NCBI GenBank assembly: GCA_913050055.1
Contig: CAJXAT010000016.1
Coordinates: 1 to 34,690, forward strand
Direction of reading: 5' to 3'
Length of the DNA stretch: 34,690 bases
Origin: an uncultured Flammeovirgaceae bacterium
GTDB taxonomy: Bacteria > Bacteroidota > Bacteroidia > Cytophagales > Cyclobacteriaceae
Shown piece by piece: positions 34,230-34,690 of this stretch. Made by a program: the position numbers and the translations under genes. The number at the start of each line of letters is the position of its first letter. The first letter of the stretch is position 1. The notes beneath the pieces are model-generated. The model was not told where the DNA came from. It worked only from the letters and a program-made list of their open reading frames with translations, and did no database searches.

Positions 34230-34322
34230 TGCACTATTTTAATATTTTATTTGAAGAGAAAATCATCCTACTGAGTAGAGATGGTTTAAATTCGGGATGT
34301 ATTTCCTTTTCATACTATACTT

Positions 34323-34363
34323 AAAAAAAGCTCCTTTTAAATTATTAAAAGAAGTTTTTTTTT
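34323..34363 (+). terminator. Rho-independent terminator after the decayed gene
   Basis: CTTTTAA and TTAAAAG form a short stem inside an A-rich 5' arm and a run of nine T (34355-34363). The symmetrical A-run means it could also act on the minus strand. Confidence 0.55.
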
Positions 34364-34584
34364 AAGTGTTGTGATCACAGAAAAAACTTAAATTTACTGG
34401 CTATAACTAAACTATTCTTTACTGATTCAAACCTTGCATGCCATCGAAGGTTTGGATACTGCACATATTTAGATACCTAAGTCATTTGTGCGTTCTGGTT
34501 TGTCTAGGATGAAAATAATGATTTGCATGTAAATCCCTTAGCGGGGTTCTATTTTTAAGTAGAAGATAACACAAGAGATTAAAA

Positions 34585-34614
34585 CAAAAAACCCATCATT
34601 AGACGGGTTTTTTG
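34585..34614 (-). terminator. Rho-independent terminator of tRNA-Cys
   Basis: A perfect 10-bp stem CAAAAAACCC/GGGTTTTTTG with a 10-nt loop starts at the base next to the tRNA-Cys 3' end. On the minus strand it ends in a T-run, so it would end the tRNA transcript. Confidence 0.7.
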
Positions 34615-34685
34615 AGGTTCCGAACGGATTCGAACCGCCGTAAAAGGTTTTGCAGACCTCTGCCTATCCACTCGGCCACGGAACC
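34615..34685 (-). tRNA. tRNA-Cys (GCA)
   Basis: A 71-nt cloverleaf on the minus strand. The acceptor stem is GGTTCCG with CGGAACC and discriminator U, as expected for tRNA-Cys. The anticodon loop CTGCAAA carries anticodon GCA at 34651-34653. The T-arm contains GGTTCGAATCC. CCA is not encoded. Confidence 0.95.
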
Positions 34686-34690
34686 TTAGT

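Larger units (their letters stand above)
34230..34614. other. Non-coding stretch between pseudogene and tRNA-Cys
   Basis: Contains the two terminators listed separately, a 10-bp palindrome (TGTGATCACA, 34370-34379) and an 8-bp hairpin (CAAACCTT/AAGGTTTG at 34428-34454). No coding frame or RNA gene recognised. Confidence 0.4.

Noticed and set aside
34370-34379. TGTGATCACA palindrome resembling CRP half-sites
   Set aside because: The CRP consensus has a 6-bp spacer between half-sites; here there is none, and the site is next to a pseudogene terminator.
1-34690. CRISPR arrays, insertion sequences, prophage or defence islands
   Set aside because: No regularly spaced repeats, transposase, integrase or phage structural genes were seen on reading both strands.

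Overview
The window is a stretch of chromosome from a member of the Bacteroidota, probably an aerobic or marine lineage near Cytophagia or Saprospiria. The evidence is the visibly AT-rich sequence, the lack of Shine-Dalgarno sequences, several TAnnTTTG (-7) promoter elements, and families typical of the phylum: the fold-III arginine decarboxylase, CtlX, DUF2911, DUF5916, a DUF6089-like barrel, a bacterial serine palmitoyltransferase and menaquinone synthesis. Placement below phylum level is a guess. I see no phage, insertion sequence, CRISPR array or integration module; this is mostly core and lineage-specific metabolism.

Layout. (1) 1-656: the 5' end of a family-2 glycosyltransferase (minus) and a divergent HAD phosphatase. 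(2) 653-6717: an arginine/guanidine region. Arginine decarboxylase (minus) is divergent from a tight operon of two different guanidine-modifying hydrolases, argS and menA, closed by a good terminator. (3) 6799-7641: a tandem-domain universal stress protein. (4) 7768-12054: hisG-hisD-hisC-hisB with overlapping or abutting genes; hisH, hisA, hisF and hisI do not follow. (5) 12057-20155: a minus-strand block with a small membrane protein, dinB, and a compact lipid operon (GNAT acyltransferase, FabL-like enoyl reductase, FabZ-like dehydratase, ketosynthase, acyl carrier protein, small secreted protein, phosphopantetheinyl transferase). A serine palmitoyltransferase-like gene lies 393 bp upstream of it. 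(6) 20536-25010: a DUF2911 protein and the glycerol regulon glpD-glpK with divergent glpF. (7) 25054-33295: exported or envelope proteins (DUF5916/CBM9-like, PHP-type phosphodiesterase, penicillin-acylase-family hydrolase, a small membrane protein, an outer-membrane barrel), with tRNA-Pro between them. (8) 33510-34690: a heavily decayed secreted-protein pseudogene and tRNA-Cys.

The most interesting unit is region 5. It looks like a dedicated acyl-chain building and transfer module paired with a sphingoid-base (or capnine) synthase: PPTase activates the ACP, KS/DH/ER elongate and reduce the chain, the Spt-like enzyme condenses an acyl thioester with an amino acid, and the GNAT protein is a plausible N-acyltransferase (ceramide-synthase-like). 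No ketoreductase gene is present in the operon. The second unit of interest is the arginine hub, where an arginine decarboxylase and two distinct guanidine hydrolases sit with arginyl-tRNA synthetase.

All functional calls come from reading motifs in the translated sequence and recalled knowledge of the families. No database search was run.
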